Positions 12,882-22,359 of a stretch of DNA of 64,000 nucleotides are shown piece after piece (the stretch's first letter is position 1; each line of letters begins with the position of its first letter). The notes under the pieces were generated by a model. The model had not been told where the DNA came from, ran no database searches, and saw nothing but the letters and a program-made list of their open reading frames with translations. Source of the stretch: Myxocyprinus asiaticus (taxonomy: Eukaryota; Chordata; Actinopteri; Cypriniformes; Catostomidae); assembly GCF_019703515.2 (NCBI RefSeq), contig NC_059372.1:12651992-12715991 (forward strand). The letters are read 5' to 3'. Position numbers and translations under genes: made by a program.

Positions 12882-13999
12882 TTAAAGGTGCAATATGTAA
12901 CAATTTTCATGTAATATTCGCCTTTTTTTTTTTTTGCCAATGTGTGAACGGCTTGTAACACAACTTAAAAAATGAGCCCTTCACGGACTTCCAAGGTTGC
13001 ATATTAAAGCCTGTAGACTGATTTTCATGTGAAGGGAGCAGGTTGCTTTTGCTGGGAAAATCCAAAGGATGTGATGTTTATGCACGCTCCCGAGAGCCTT
13101 GACTCAGTGCTTCTCTTCCGCTATTCAACAGCAAAAACAAACTGCAACACTAGGTAACGTTATCTTAGAGATGGAATCCAGCAAATGTTCGGCTCCCAAC
13201 ACAACACTGACTCCTACACAAACTCAGAGTAAGCCAAAAAGAAACAAAAAAAAACAAACATTTATCTACTGAATCCAGTCTGGCTAAGCGGGAACATGAT
13301 CATGGTCGAGTTAAAACTAGAGTGAACATCGGCAGAGGATTTGATTTCTGGAGGGACCTTCGTTCGGTTTTGGGGATCAAAACCAACCCTGAACTGGCGT
13401 TCTTCTTATTGGACAGGTAAGCTTACATAACTGCAAAGCATGTGAAATATAGAGCCATAAGGATTGATCTGTGTGATTTTAGCTAACTTGATCTTGCCTG
13501 CTAACGCTGATGAATTGCTAGCTACCTTGATTCGAAACTTTCAAATAATTTCAACAATCTTCTCTTTATACTAAATGTCAGGTATACAGGATACATTTAA
13601 GCAAATACGCTGGTTTCTTGATCGTAGTACAACATATGACATGCAAAACATACAATAGTGCAACACGTAAACTGTCTGGTATAGTTCGGTAGTATGTAGC
13701 TGTATGTGTGTATCAGTATGCTATGTTAGCTGATAAGTAGTTTTAGTTTAGTCTCAAAGTTTGTAGTAAAACAATCATAACTGTGTAATTTTAATTATTT
13801 TACATCATCTGTCAGCATGATGCCGGTGGATCACGTTCAGTCTCTTTGTACGTTACGTCATTGTTTTGGCTAATGCTTGCTCGTTCGCATCCCTGTGGAG
13901 TGTGTGCACGAGCATGAGCAACAGGTAGCTGGCTGCAGTTCACTTAATGGCCACAGGTGTCATTAAGAACAAGGGTTTCTGAATCTTACCATTGCATCA
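12882..13999 (+). mobile_element. TTAA-flanked DNA element (Kolobok/piggyBac-like target), partial
   Basis: The left end is TTAA at 12882-12885 followed by AGGTGCAATATGTAAC. TTAA is the target duplicated by Kolobok and piggyBac transposons. A short coding exon lies inside (13171-13416). The right end may be near 13990, where GGCCACAGGTGTCATTAAG resembles the right end of the TTAA element at 19486-20333. It abuts the GATA array, so the right boundary is uncertain and the class is not settled. Confidence 0.45.
13171..13416 (+). pseudogene. Transposon-type N-terminal exon with splice donor, A-run frameshift
   Basis: ATG at 13171 opens a short Ser/Thr/Lys-rich head that would stop near 13271. 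From about 13230 another frame is open to 13416. It reads a basic segment, then RVKTRVNIGRGFDFWRDLRS, then NPELAFFLLDR. It ends exactly at a consensus donor, CAG|GTAAGC (13416/13417). The two frames would join if the run of nine A at 13246-13254 had gained or lost bases, so an indel in that homopolymer probably broke one exon. I recall similar heads in predicted cyprinid proteins but cannot name the family. A DNA-binding N-terminus of a transposase is an inference. No downstream exon was found before the GATA array. Confidence 0.5.
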
Positions 14000-14013
14000 G
14001 TACGTTAGTAATT
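13417..14013. other. Intron-like or non-coding remainder of the TTAA element
   Basis: This follows the splice donor at 13417. It is AT-rich, with no acceptor plus open exon that I could recognise. A GC-richer patch at 13850-13960 (GTCATTGTTTTGGC, then GGCCACAGGTGTCATTAAG) may be the element's right end. Confidence 0.35.
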
Positions 14014-14140
14014 TCAAAAATCAAAGGAAGATAGAACAAAAGATATAAAGAACAATAGAGCGATAGATAGAAAAAAGACAGAATGATAGATAGAAAGAAC
14101 GATATAATGATAGTTAGAAAGAATGATAGATAGAAAGAAC
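14014..14140 (+). repeat. GATAGAAAGAA-type simple-sequence array, left part
   Basis: Irregular repeats of GATA, GAAAGAA and GATAGATAGAAAGAA run up to AAC at 14138-14140, where DIRS copy A begins. The same array resumes at 16532. The antisense frame across it (14014-14442) encodes low-complexity Ser/Tyr/Phe/Leu sequence and is not a gene. Confidence 0.8.
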
Positions 14141-14371
14141 GACAGTTGTGTCGACGTAGTGACACTAGGGGTCACTCTTGGGAGCCCCAAACACCTCTGC
14201 TTTTTTGAAAAAAGGCCAATGGGAATTGGCGAGTGGAATTTGCATGCTACTCCCCCGGACATATGGGTATAAAAGGAGCTGGTATGCAACCACTCATTCA
14301 GGTTTTGTGCTGAGGAGCTGAGACCAGGTCCCGGCCATTTCAGCGGGTAGTTCAGCATTGTGGCTAGAGGG

Positions 14372-14480
14372 ACACAATGTCTCATTCCCTCCATCAGGGA
14401 ACGGAGGTTATGAAAGTAACCATGACATTCCCTATTTGTCACTCACTCGACGTTGTGTCGATGTAGTGACACTAGGGGTC
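14372..14480. repeat. DIRS A internal complementary region
   Basis: The first half (14372-14426, with CTCCATCAGGGAACGGAGG) is the inverse of the outer left end seen in sister copies. The second half (14430-14480, with ACTCACTCGACGTTGTGTCG) is the inverse of the outer right end at 16490-16531. The three bases between, ATT, correspond to the AAC at element borders. In DIRS models this region templates completion of the ends and formation of a circle. Confidence 0.75.
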
Positions 14481-14578
14481 CCTATACAAAATGCCACAAC
14501 TAGCTGAACTGTGTTATGTGAACTGGCAGTGCAAGACGGGCAGACCGCTGTGTGCCTCGTAGCCAGCACACCAGGCCA

Positions 14579-15169
14579 TCACATAACCTCCCCCAACGCT
14601 CTAATGCGGACGCCCACTTCCCTTAGCGGGGCAAGGGCTGCCTCTGCGACATTCGTGAAGACGCGAGGGGACAAGGACAGGCCGAAGGGGAGGACCTTGT
14701 ACTGGTACACCTGGCCTTCGGAGGCAAACCACAGGAAGGGTCTGTGTCGAGGTAAGACCGAGATGTGGAAGTAAGCGTCCTTCAGGTCTACCGCAGCGAA
14801 CCAATCTTGATGCCGAACGCTCGCTAGAATGCGTTTGTGCACCAGCATCTTGAACGGGAGTCTGTGCAAGGCCCGGTTCAGTACTCACAGGTCCAGGATT
14901 GGTCACAACCCACCGCCTTTCTTTGGTACGATGAAGTAAGGGCTGTAGAAACCTTTCTTCATCTTGGCTGGAGGGACAGGCTCTATCACGGCCTTGCGCA
15001 GAAGGGTCGCGATCTCCGCACGCAAGGTAGCGGCGTTCTCACCCTTCACCGAGGTGAAGCGGATGCCGCTGAACCTGGGCGGGCACCTGGTGAACTGAAT
15101 CGCGTAGCCGAGTCGGACAGTCTGGGTCAGCCATCGCGACGGGTTGGAAAGTGTAAGCCACGTGCCCAA
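14579..15169 (-). pseudogene. DIRS A reverse transcriptase fragment
   Basis: On the minus strand the 15169-14903 part reads into KAVIEPVPPAKMKKGFYSPY and VPKKGGGL, the RT fingers region. Two in-frame TGA codons follow where sister sequence has Arg (PILDL and VLNR flank the second). RT then continues through QDWFAAVDLKDAYFH, the aspartate-bearing motif A, and LPFGLSLSPRVFT. Soon after APLREVGVRI the similarity ends at the deletion junction near 14610. The YLDD catalytic box present in copy C is therefore gone. Together these features make the protein non-functional. Confidence 0.8.
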
Positions 15170-15680
15170 ATCCGGGCGAGGGGGACCAAGGGAATGATCA
15201 CGTCGGACGTACCAGCGGGTGGGGTCTCACGGCAGGGCGGAGCTCAAGGTGCCACGTCGAGGGGACTTGAGCCCTGTGGCCGTGCTGAGTCCAGGGACAT
15301 CGAAACACTTACCTGGCTCCTGCCGCCCACCATAAGATTGGCCGAGGAGGAATCTCGTCCCCGTAGTCCACCGGAACCAATCCCGTGTGGGCGTGTTTGT
15401 GCCACAGCTGGGCGCACAGGGGCGGGGGTCCGCCGCTGGAGCGCCATACCTGCAAAAATGGGATGGTGGACAGTGGTCGTGACGACGGCTGTGCGCACCA
15501 GACATGTGACCCAGGAAACGAGAAAACCACTCTTTTGTTGAACTTTTGGGTACCGCAGCCTCTTGGGCATGCGGCAAAAAAAGGAAACAAAGGATTCTCC
15601 TCCCGGCTCTCCACCGGGGATGGAGTGGTCTGCTCACCAGCTCCAGAGAAGCAGGTCTCCTCGCCCCTGGGTCGCCCGTC
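15170..15680 (-). other. DIRS A spacer between gag stop and RT
   Basis: This corresponds to the start of the RT polyprotein upstream of the recognised fingers motif. Several overlapping frames are open on both strands because the region is GC-rich. I cannot assign a domain. The plus-strand frame at 14837-15541 is antisense to RT and is rejected as a gene. Confidence 0.4.
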
Positions 15681-16142
15681 TCAGGGGCGTTTCGAAGCCT
15701 TCCTCAGGTTCTTCCTTGATAACTCATCATCTTCCCGAGCTCCGAACAAGAGTTTGAACTCGCCCTGAGATGAGCTGGCGGTCTCGTCCGAGTGCCCGAC
15801 TGGGGCAAACGAGCGTGCTGGGGAATGGGAGGTCCGTGGGGGGATACCTGGCGGAGGTGGTCGCATTGATGTCCCCAAATAGCCCCCAGTGCAAACCGGC
15901 AAGGCCTCATACCCGTAGGTAGAAGGACCGAGGCAGGGAGCCGCTGGGGTGGCTTGCTTTCTTACGAAAGCAAGCCACGACCACAACATTGCCATGGTCA
16001 TGTTCTCGCAATGAGGACAAGACCCATCCACGAACGATGTCTCCGCGTGGGCAGCGCCCAGACACGCAAGACAGCGATCGTGGCCGTCAGAATCAGAGAG
16101 ATAACGGTCGCAACCAGGAATAACACACAAACGGAAAGGCAT
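15681..16142 (-). pseudogene. DIRS A gag-like protein, internally deleted
   Basis: The start is placed at ATG 16142 because copy C has the equivalent ATG at 55347 with the same following residues (LCVIPGC). The frame is open for 153 codons. It has a Cys/His-rich head (CVIPGCDRYLSD, HDRCLACLG, then SCPHCENM), probably metal-binding, and then a Pro-rich middle. It closes with RKASKRP and a stop at 15681. Copy C ends its gag with the same SKRP-stop after about 459 codons, so copy A has lost roughly 300 codons while keeping the reading frame across the junction. In the family gag packages the element RNA. Whether the short form is made is unknown. Confidence 0.7.
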
Positions 16143-16359
16143 CTTTAAAAAGACGTTCCGTGTGTGCTGCTCTTTTAGAATGAAAATATACTTTTTTTTA
16201 GAATATACTCTTTTGTTATTCTGCCAAAGTGCCCAGGGCCGTTCTCTGCACTCCACGGGTGCAGAGGGGTAGAAGCTGCTGAAATGCGCCGTAAAATCCA
16301 GCAGATGAGGTGAATTAACTTGTGGATGAATTCAGCTTTAATTAATAGAACCGCTCTGC

Positions 16360-16531
16360 TCCGAAGAGAGAATCTGAATGAGTGGTTGCATACCAGCTCC
16401 TTTTATACCCGTATGTCAGGGGGAGTGGCATGCAAATTCCACTCGCCAATTCCCAGGTGTTTGGGGCTCCCAAGAGTGACCCTTAGTGTCACTACATCGA
16501 CACAACGTCGAGTGAGTGACCGATAGGGAAC
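16360..16531 (-). repeat. DIRS A right inverted terminal repeat with promoter
   Basis: Inverse of 14148-14325. On the minus strand it reads ACTAAGGGTCACTCTTGGGA, then GGGTATAAAAGGAGCTGG, with the TATA box at 16400-16407. In this orientation it would drive transcription into gag. The element ends at AAC 16529-16531 and the GATA array resumes. Confidence 0.75.
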
Positions 16532-17320
16532 AAAAGATAGAAAAACGATAGAATGATAGAACGAAAGATAGAAAAAAGGATAGATAGATAGAAAGAACAA
16601 TAGATGGAAGGAATGGTAGAATGACAGATTTAAAGAACAATAGATAGAATGTTAGATAGAAAGAAAAATAGTTAGAAAAATAGACAAATATAAAGAATGA
16701 TAGAACAAAAGATAGAAAAACGATAGAATGATAGAATGTTAGATAGAAAGAAAAATAGTTAGACAGAACAATAGATAGATAGAAAGAATGATAGACCGAA
16801 AGATAGAAAGATAGATAGATAGAAAGAATGATCAATAGAATGATCAATAGAAAGAACGATATAATGATAGATAGAACTATAGAACAATAAATAGAAAGAA
16901 TGATAGAAAGAACGACAGATACAAAGAACAATAGAATGATTGACAGAAAGAATGATAGAAGGATAGATAGGAAGAAAGATAGAACAAAAGATAGAAAGAA
17001 CAATATAAGGCTAGATAAAAAGAACAAATGATAGATAGAAAGAACGGTAGATAGAAAGAATGATAGAATGACAGATTTAAGGAAGGATAGATAGAATGTA
17101 AGATAGAAAGAAAAATAGTTAGAATGATGGATGGATGGATGGAATGACTGATAGAACAATAGATAGAACAGAGAACAATGGAATGATAGATAAAAAGACA
17201 AATGGGTGGGTAGATAGATAGATAGATAGATGGATGGAAAGAATGAGAGACAAAAATAGACAGACCGACAGACCAATAGATCAATAGATAGATACAGTAG
17301 ATAGATATAGATTTGCAGTG
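16532..17320 (+). repeat. GATA/GAAAGAA simple-sequence array, right part
   Basis: An irregular array of GATAGAA, GAAAGAAC and GATAGATA units continues the array at 14014-14140 and ends around the GATAGATAGATA stretch at 17212-17232 and shortly after. Long antisense frames here (16416-17276 and 16877-17368) translate to repetitive Ser/Tyr/Leu/Phe strings and are artefacts of the repeat. Confidence 0.85.
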
Positions 17321-18090
17321 GTCATCTGATGACATAAAACTTTGAAATCTGAAGGTTGTTGGGTCCATGTTCTATCCAGCCGGTAAATGTGAGTGCAAAA
17401 ACAGGACACAGGAGTTTTGATGAAGTATGATTGTCCCTTTGAAGCCCTTTGAAAGCAGGAGAAAGTAGCTTTTAATACATATTTTTAGGTTTAATCTGTC
17501 TTTCAGAGCCGTGCCTTTGGTTCCTGGTGGGGTTGGATGAAGTTTAAATGTTAACTCAGTGGGTGCGGACTCTCTAGTCTTCCTGCCCTTTGATGCCTGC
17601 CACCCTCAGTCTGTATGTCAAAAGAGAGAAAAAGACAAGGGCAGAGAGCAAACGCGTGACAGAACGAGAGATAGAAGGACTACGTAAAAGGTAGCATGTG
17701 ACAGATCCTTTAATGTGCTTAGCAAATCCTTTAACATGCCAATTAATAATCAGAGGGTCAGTTTTGGGTTTGCATACTACAAAGCAATTGTCAGTTGAAT
17801 GAAAACATCTTAGCTGTGAAGAGACAGACAGATTCAGAGAGACAGAGAATAGAATGAACAGGATGCTGACAAGACAGAAGGATGAAGTGGTAATACTGTC
17901 TTCTACACATATGGATACCATAACAAGACTGCATCCAAAGGAACTGCTGATATCAGATTAGTTTGTAAATTTGTGCACAGTGCTAGAAATTATTGAGAAA
18001 ATAGCTTTCTCATTATCCGTTTATTTAATTTTCTTTACGTTTTTTTTTTTTAAAGAATTGGTTTGCTTCAAAATCATAAGAACATCTTTA
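17321..18090. other. Non-coding interval
   Basis: No gene, RNA or repeat boundary is recognised. A T-run lies at 18041-18051. The 115-codon antisense frame at 17574-17921 has no family resemblance. Confidence 0.4.
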
Positions 18091-18245
18091 AAAGGTTAGT
18101 TTAGCCAAAAATATATATCTGTAAAAATGTACTCACTCTCATGTCATTCTAAACCATATGACTTCTTTTACATGGAACACAAAAGGAGAATTTAGGCAGA
18201 ATGTTCACGCTGTTCTTTCTGATACAAAGAAAATTAATGGGAAAG
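18091..18245 (+). repeat. AGTTCACCC-family MITE fragment
   Basis: A degenerate plus-strand copy reading AAAAGGTTAGTTTAGCCAAA, then TACTCACTCTCATGTCATTC, then AACCATATGACTTC. It keeps the order of conserved blocks seen in the complete copy at 35298-35467. Confidence 0.6.
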
Positions 18246-18269
18246 AATGCTGTTGAACTCCAACTAGGG

Positions 18270-18800
18270 CAAAAAAGCATCATAAAGGCACCCTCATGCT
18301 GCCAGAACAGCAACAATCATGCCACGGTCCAAATCACTGAGATCAAATTGTTTCCACATTCTGATGGTTGATGTGAACATTAACTGAAGCTTCTGACCCA
18401 TATCTTCATGACTTAATGCACTGCACTGCTGCCACACGATTGGCTGCTTAGATAATCGAATGGATGATTGTTGGTGCCAGACGGGCTGTTTGAGTCTGCT
18501 GATCTCCTGGGATTTTCATGCATAACAGTCTCTAGAATTTACTCCAAATGGTGCCAAAAACAAAAAATATTCAGTGAGTGGCAGTTCTGCAGATGGAAAC
18601 GCCTTGTTGATGAGAGAGTTCAACAGAGAATGGCCAGACTTTCTACAGTAACTCAGATAAATGCTCTGTACAATTGTGTTGAGAAAAATATCATCTCAGA
18701 ATGATATTCTGAGATGCGGGTTGGCGCTATTTTGGCAGCACGAGAGGGACCTACACAATATTAGGCAGGTGGTTTTAATGTTGTGGCTTATTGGAATGTT
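18270..18800 (+). mobile_element. Tc1-like transposon remnant, same family as 37524-38125
   Basis: The right part (18460-18800) shares blocks with the other copy, such as GCCAAAAACAAAAAATATTC and CTGAGATGCGGGTTGGC, and ends AGGCAGGTGGTTTTAATGTT, the terminal repeat of the family. The left part (18311-18350) carries an inverted stretch of the transposase start. The encoded fragment includes ADLLGFS, TTVSRIYS-like and WKRLVDER, the helix-turn-helix region of a Tc1 transposase. It is internally deleted and frame-broken. Confidence 0.7.
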
Positions 18801-19485
18801 GTGGCAACTTTATTCATGCCATCAAGACATTTGCATGGGTCGTATGGACTTCTTTTATGGTGCTATTTGTCCTTTTTGGAGCATGGTAGACTGGTCACAG
18901 CTTCAACATTCTGCTAAACTTCTGTTAAGTTCCACAGTTGGAAAGAAAGATTTGGAACAACATGAGGCTCAGTAAATGATAAAATAATTTTCATTTTGGA
19001 TGAACTATTACTGTAAATGAAAGTATTGAGTCAAAATACCAATACGACTGAATCAGTATTTGTAAGCTTCAGTAGTTGTTCATTTGTTAAATCAGAAATT
19101 CTGGACATTGAACTATAGATCTGAATTTATTGAACTATCTGTGTCAACAGGAATCAATTCAAATACAAAAGTCAATTTCTGGAATGCTTTAGCTCTTTGT
19201 AAAAATCGTATCACCTCCCAGTTCTTTCTCCAATGTAGAGTGTTGGTTACTTAGTAACTATCAATTACTCATACACCTTTCAATCATTTTCATAATTTTG
19301 CTCTAATGCCCAAGCTGGTGACACTATTCAAATCAACCCTTCATGTACACCCCTCATCAGTGCCCAGGTGTACATGTTCAGACAGGTGGTATTTAGGGTC
19401 AGAGAGATTACAGAAATGAGAGCAAAGAGGAGGGAGCTGTTCTTAAAAAAGAACCAAAATGTTTAAGTACTTAAGAGCCTCCTCT
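18801..19485. other. Non-coding interval with AGTTCACCC-related sequence
   Basis: Around 18950-19000 the sequence GAACAACATGAGGCTCAGTA, then ATGATAAAATAATTTTC, resembles the inverted 3' half of the AGTTCACCC family. Nothing else is recognisable, and no gene is supported. Confidence 0.4.
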
Positions 19486-20333
19486 TAAAAATGCACTCAG
19501 TAAATTTTGTCCTCATTAAAAAAGATATGAATAGTAATTTTGAAAAATATGTATAAAATTATGACCACTCACATTAGATGAAAACTCAAGTCATATCAGT
19601 AACCTAATAAAAGCTATTTTATTCCACATGGAGAGGGTCTCCTCATGAGGGTAGCCATGTTAGGATAACATGACCAACTGAATAATACCAGAGACTATTT
19701 AACAGAGACGGACCACTTCTTTTAAAATGAATGGGAGAAATTGGAACACCCAACGGGTGTAGAAAAGTAAGTCCCGCCTTACAGGTAAAAGAGCCAATCA
19801 CCTTTTAGATAAAGACATCACCTGTCAGTCAACTTGAGAACGTGCATGCACATTAGCTAATCCAGCCTGAAAAACAGAATTTTTTAGCATGATCTGAGCT
19901 AAAGAAGCACAACTTATGATACCATTATTGTCAGATTTTACTGCTGGTTTTAAATCTGTTCTTTGATCGTAATCTTGACCAACCAGTTTGGAGATTTTGG
20001 TCTTTCCCCATTCAAGCAGATAGGAGCTGTACTTTAATGCCGCTTGTTTAGATTGAAAATAGCTGCCCTGGAGCGTTCCGAAGATGGCCGCCAAGTGGAC
20101 TGACTTGCCTTGAAAGAGACTTTGATCCAACTCATTTTATCTCAGTAACCATCCTGTTATTTGACATTTTCGCTCATGGTTTAAATTAATCATTACTGAC
20201 TGTGAATAGTGAAATTCTATCATGATTTCAGTAAATGAATACTACTGCTTTTGAATGATGCTGCATCCATGCCCCTAGGTGTCAGTGTAAGTCCTGGATG
20301 ACATAACAAAATTAGTGCACCTTTAAAAGTTCT
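19486..20333. mobile_element. TTAA-bounded non-autonomous element
   Basis: The left side reads TTAAAAATGCACTCAGTAAA and the right side, inverted, reads TTAAAGGTGCACTAATTTTG. They are imperfect terminal repeats starting at TTAA. The interior block at 19990-20110 (GGTCTTTCCCCATTCAAGCA, then AAGATGGCCGCCAAGTGGAC) is also found at 29925-30030. There is no intact frame, since the minus-strand frame 19825-20130 is not shared with any known family. Target sequence and ends suggest a Kolobok or piggyBac-type MITE (inference). Confidence 0.55.
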
Positions 20334-20344
20334 GTTTAAATGAA

Positions 20345-20480
20345 TGTTTAAAGGCATAGTTCACCCAAAAAAAGGAAAAATCTTTCATCGTTTTCATCAT
20401 TTTCAATTTCCTGTGGAATATAAAAGATGTCAGGCAGAATGTTAGCCTCAGTCAGCATCTTTTTTCAAACAATAAATGGC
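20345..20480 (+). repeat. AGTTCACCC-family MITE fragment
   Basis: Starts AAAGGCATAGTTCACCCAAA and then decays. It lies directly right of the TTAA element. Confidence 0.55.
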
Positions 20481-20925
20481 AACTGAGGTCATTCTGCCTT
20501 ACATCTGCTTATGTCACACAAAAATAATATTTTCAGATTTCTATATAAATGAATAAAGCCTACAGGCTACAAAACCTTCCCACTGTGTCACTTTTCCTTT
20601 TTCTTTGTACGTTTTGCATCTCTGAGCTCATCGCTGGTTCTTACAGGCTGTCCTTCACACATGTCCTTCTGCAGCAGCTCTCAGCACACTCACGGCTGAC
20701 TGATCTGTACTGGCACACTTGTTCTGTGGCCATGCATGTATGGGTGCCCCAGACTACATCTCTAAAAATCAGACAGTTGTAAGGCCTCAGACAAGCACAT
20801 GGGCCACTGAGACCTCCCATAAAAATGCCCAGACACTCTATAGCATCGGCCCAAATGATTACTATAAATCCTAGTATGCAAGATTAGAAAAAGTGCATCA
20901 AAATAGTTTTTTTTTGGGGGGGGGG
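20481..20925. other. Non-coding interval
   Basis: No gene is recognised. A G-run at 20919-20928 borders the SINE tail. Confidence 0.35.
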
Positions 20926-21310
20926 GGGTTCCCCTTTTTCACCCAATTTGGAATGCCCAATTCCCAATGCGCTTTTTAAGTCCTCGTGGTCGCGTAGTGA
21001 TTCGCCTCAATCCGGGTGGCGGAGGACGAATCCAAGCTGCCTCCATGTCTGAGACCGTCAACCCGCGCATCTTATCACGTGGCTTGTTGAGCGCGTTGCC
21101 ACGGAGACAGCGTGTGTGGAGGCTTCACGCCATCCACTGCGGCATCCACGCTCAACTCACCACGTGCCCCACTGAGAACAAACCATATTATAGCGACCAC
21201 GAGGAGGTTACCCCATGTGACTCTACCCTCCCTAGCAACCGTGCCAATTTGGTTGCTTAGGAGACCTGGCTGGAGTCACTCAGCATGCCTTGGGATTCGA
21301 ACTAGTGAAC
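20926..21310 (-). mobile_element. tRNA-headed SINE, minus orientation
   Basis: Inverse of the copy at 11785-12181. The B-box-like sequence is on the minus strand at about 21291-21303 (GTTCGAATCCCA). The body carries TCCTCGTGGTCGC and TTATCACGTGGCTTGTTG, and the A-rich end is at the left (20926-20945). The plus-strand frame over it is an artefact of GC-rich sequence. Confidence 0.7.
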
Positions 21311-22359
21311 TTCAGGGGTGGTAGGTGCATCACAATTGTTAAAAAAATTCGTATTGAAAAGAAGCCTGAACGATATACTCTATTTTTTTCTAGGGGAGTT
21401 TCGATTTATGCATCCTTGCATACTTTTGGGTCTAATATTGCCCAACTGGTTGAGCGTGGCACTAGAAATGTCAAGGACAAATGTTTGGTTCCCGGGGAAC
21501 ACACATACTGATTAAAATATGTTTGCTTTGAATGCACTGAAAGTTGCTTCAGATAAAAGCATTTGCCAAGTGCATAAATGTAAATGTAAGACTTGATGCT
21601 ATAACATAAGTATACGCACAAGTACAATCACCAGAGGTCTAGCGCTCAAATGAATGAGGGGCCAAAATACAGAACAATCCGGTGAACTCACTAAAAATTA
21701 ACCTGAGATGTGTTTGAAAAACATTTTGAATTAACTCAGAATACTAAGGAAGCATTCCTTTGATGGAATCAAATGGACATTTTTTATTCTGTCTGTTCCT
21801 ATTCGTCTCTCTCTGTGCTTGCCCTCCACAACCCCTTTTTATCTCCACAAATGTGCTTGCGGCAATGTGACTTTGTCTTATTTCACATCCAAAGACTGCC
21901 ATTGCAACACTACTGCCTCCAGTTAAATAGTCAAAAGTGATCCAAACAAAAGTTAAAATGTATAGAAAAAAAACCAACCCTTTGAAGTGCACTACTCAGT
22001 CATGAGCTGTGGTGGCACAACAGACCAAAGCCAAAGTCTGTAGTGTGGGACCTGACTGAGCAGTGAATTGTAGGTCAAAAGCTCATCATCTTCAAGGATG
22101 GCATTAAAGGGATAGTTCACGCAAAAAGAAAATTCTGTCATCATTTACTCATATAGGTCTGCACGGGCCTTAAAATTAAACCCGACCCTTCCTGAAACCA
22201 TGTGGCCCGACCTTACCCGGCCCGAATGCTACTGACAGATTTTAAGCCCGAACCCAACCCAAACCCAAAATCGCTCACTGTCTTTATAATTTCTTCTCCT
22301 AGCAAGTACTGTTGCAATAGGCTTTATTTTATGTAAGCATGTAGGCAACATTCTTAACA
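21311..22359. other. Non-coding interval with two short repeat pieces
   Basis: At 22107-22150 the plus-strand start of an AGTTCACCC element is visible (AAAGGGATAGTTCACGC). At 22158-22280 there is a GGCCCGACC/CCCGAACCC-rich dispersed repeat. No gene is visible. Confidence 0.45.

Larger units (their letters stand above)
14141..16531 (-). mobile_element. DIRS retrotransposon copy A, internally deleted
   Basis: DIRS elements are retrotransposons that use a tyrosine recombinase instead of an integrase. Copy A has the left inverted repeat (about 14148-14325) with TATAAAAG at 14268-14275, and an internal complementary region at 14372-14480. It also has an RT fragment, a short gag and the right inverted repeat (about 16360-16510) ending GGGAAC at 16531. 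RNase H, tyrosine recombinase and the RT catalytic box are absent. The outermost 45 or so bases of the left end, present in copies B, C and D, are missing, so the element starts GACAGTTGTGTCG straight after AAC. It would depend on other copies for movement. Confidence 0.85.

Noticed and set aside
14837..15541. 234-codon plus-strand frame over DIRS A
   Set aside because: It is antisense to the DIRS reverse transcriptase region, which has clear RT motifs on the other strand. GC-rich antisense frames stay open by composition.
15227..15768. Overlapping plus and minus frames of 60-136 codons in DIRS A
   Set aside because: They are alternative frames of the gag-RT spacer without Cys/His, RT or other motifs, and sister copies do not preserve them.
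16416..17368. Long minus-strand frames (286 and 163 codons) rich in Ser, Tyr, Leu and Phe
   Set aside because: They are translations of the GATA/GAAAGAA simple-sequence array. The repetitive composition and lack of any domain make them artefacts.
19825..20130. 101-codon minus-strand frame as a host exon
   Set aside because: It lies inside the TTAA-bounded element and overlaps the block repeated at 29925-30030, so it is repeat sequence without a known domain.
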